Positions 6,184 to 6,229 of a stretch of DNA of 6,229 bases are shown one piece after another. The stretch is from CAJQQY01 sp964352225 (GTDB lineage: Bacteria; Bacteroidota; Bacteroidia; Chitinophagales; Saprospiraceae). Below the pieces are notes generated by a model. That model was not told where the DNA came from and did no database searches. It was given only the letters and a program-made list of their open reading frames with translations. Position numbers and translations under genes: made by a program. Numbering within the stretch: position 1 is the stretch's first letter; each line of letters starts with the position of its first letter. The DNA is taken from NCBI GenBank assembly GCA_964352225.1, contig CAYGRM010000395.1, forward strand, positions 1 through 6,229, given 5' to 3'.

Positions 6184-6229
6184 AAATGATGGAGGTCACA
6201 AAAAAAATTATCTCATGGTAAATCTATGA
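6184..6229. other. Right edge, nothing recognised
   Basis: AT-rich DNA upstream of the channel gene. All short frames close quickly: the plus ATG at 6187 gives only 11 codons, and the minus frames from the edge hit stops within a few codons. No supported gene end or hairpin was found. Confidence 0.4.

Noticed and set aside
6187..6222. Small plus-strand open frame at the right edge
   Set aside because: Only 11 codons, ending in TAA, with no supporting evidence.

Overview
The window looks like chromosomal DNA from a member of the Bacteroidota, most likely class Flavobacteriia. It is AT-rich, its starts have A-rich leaders instead of Shine-Dalgarno sites, and two minus-strand transcription units carry a perfect Bacteroidota -7 promoter box (TAnnTTTG). 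The gene content also fits: a secreted lipoprotein M49 peptidase, an FKBP-type isomerase lipoprotein, a CCA-adding enzyme of the flavobacterial type, and an RNA resembling the 6S-Flavo class. No tRNA, rRNA, insertion sequence, CRISPR array or phage gene was seen.

Layout: bases 1-132 are an ambiguous left edge, with three overlapping open frames and a 12-bp tandem duplication. Next comes the only clear plus-strand gene, a dipeptidyl-peptidase III family (M49) zinc peptidase lipoprotein (133-2190), followed by a strong hairpin terminator (2253-2282). All other genes are on the minus strand and converge on that terminator. Read in their own direction, from right to left, they are: an MscS-family mechanosensitive channel (6119-5301); a structured 6S-like RNA with its own promoter and terminator (about 5283-5067); a decayed SRPBCC-family gene (4989-4548) that still has its terminator (4492-4532); the CCA tRNA nucleotidyltransferase (4412-2997, TTG start); and a lipoprotein FKBP-type peptidyl-prolyl isomerase (2929-2453, own promoter).

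These are mostly independent housekeeping functions: tRNA 3'-end maturation, osmotic-shock protection, envelope protein folding, peptide turnover and, if the RNA call is right, control of RNA polymerase. No new multi-gene system is apparent. The two most informative items are in the 4413-5300 stretch, which has no intact gene: the 6S-like RNA and the SRPBCC pseudogene, which carries three in-frame stops and one frameshift.
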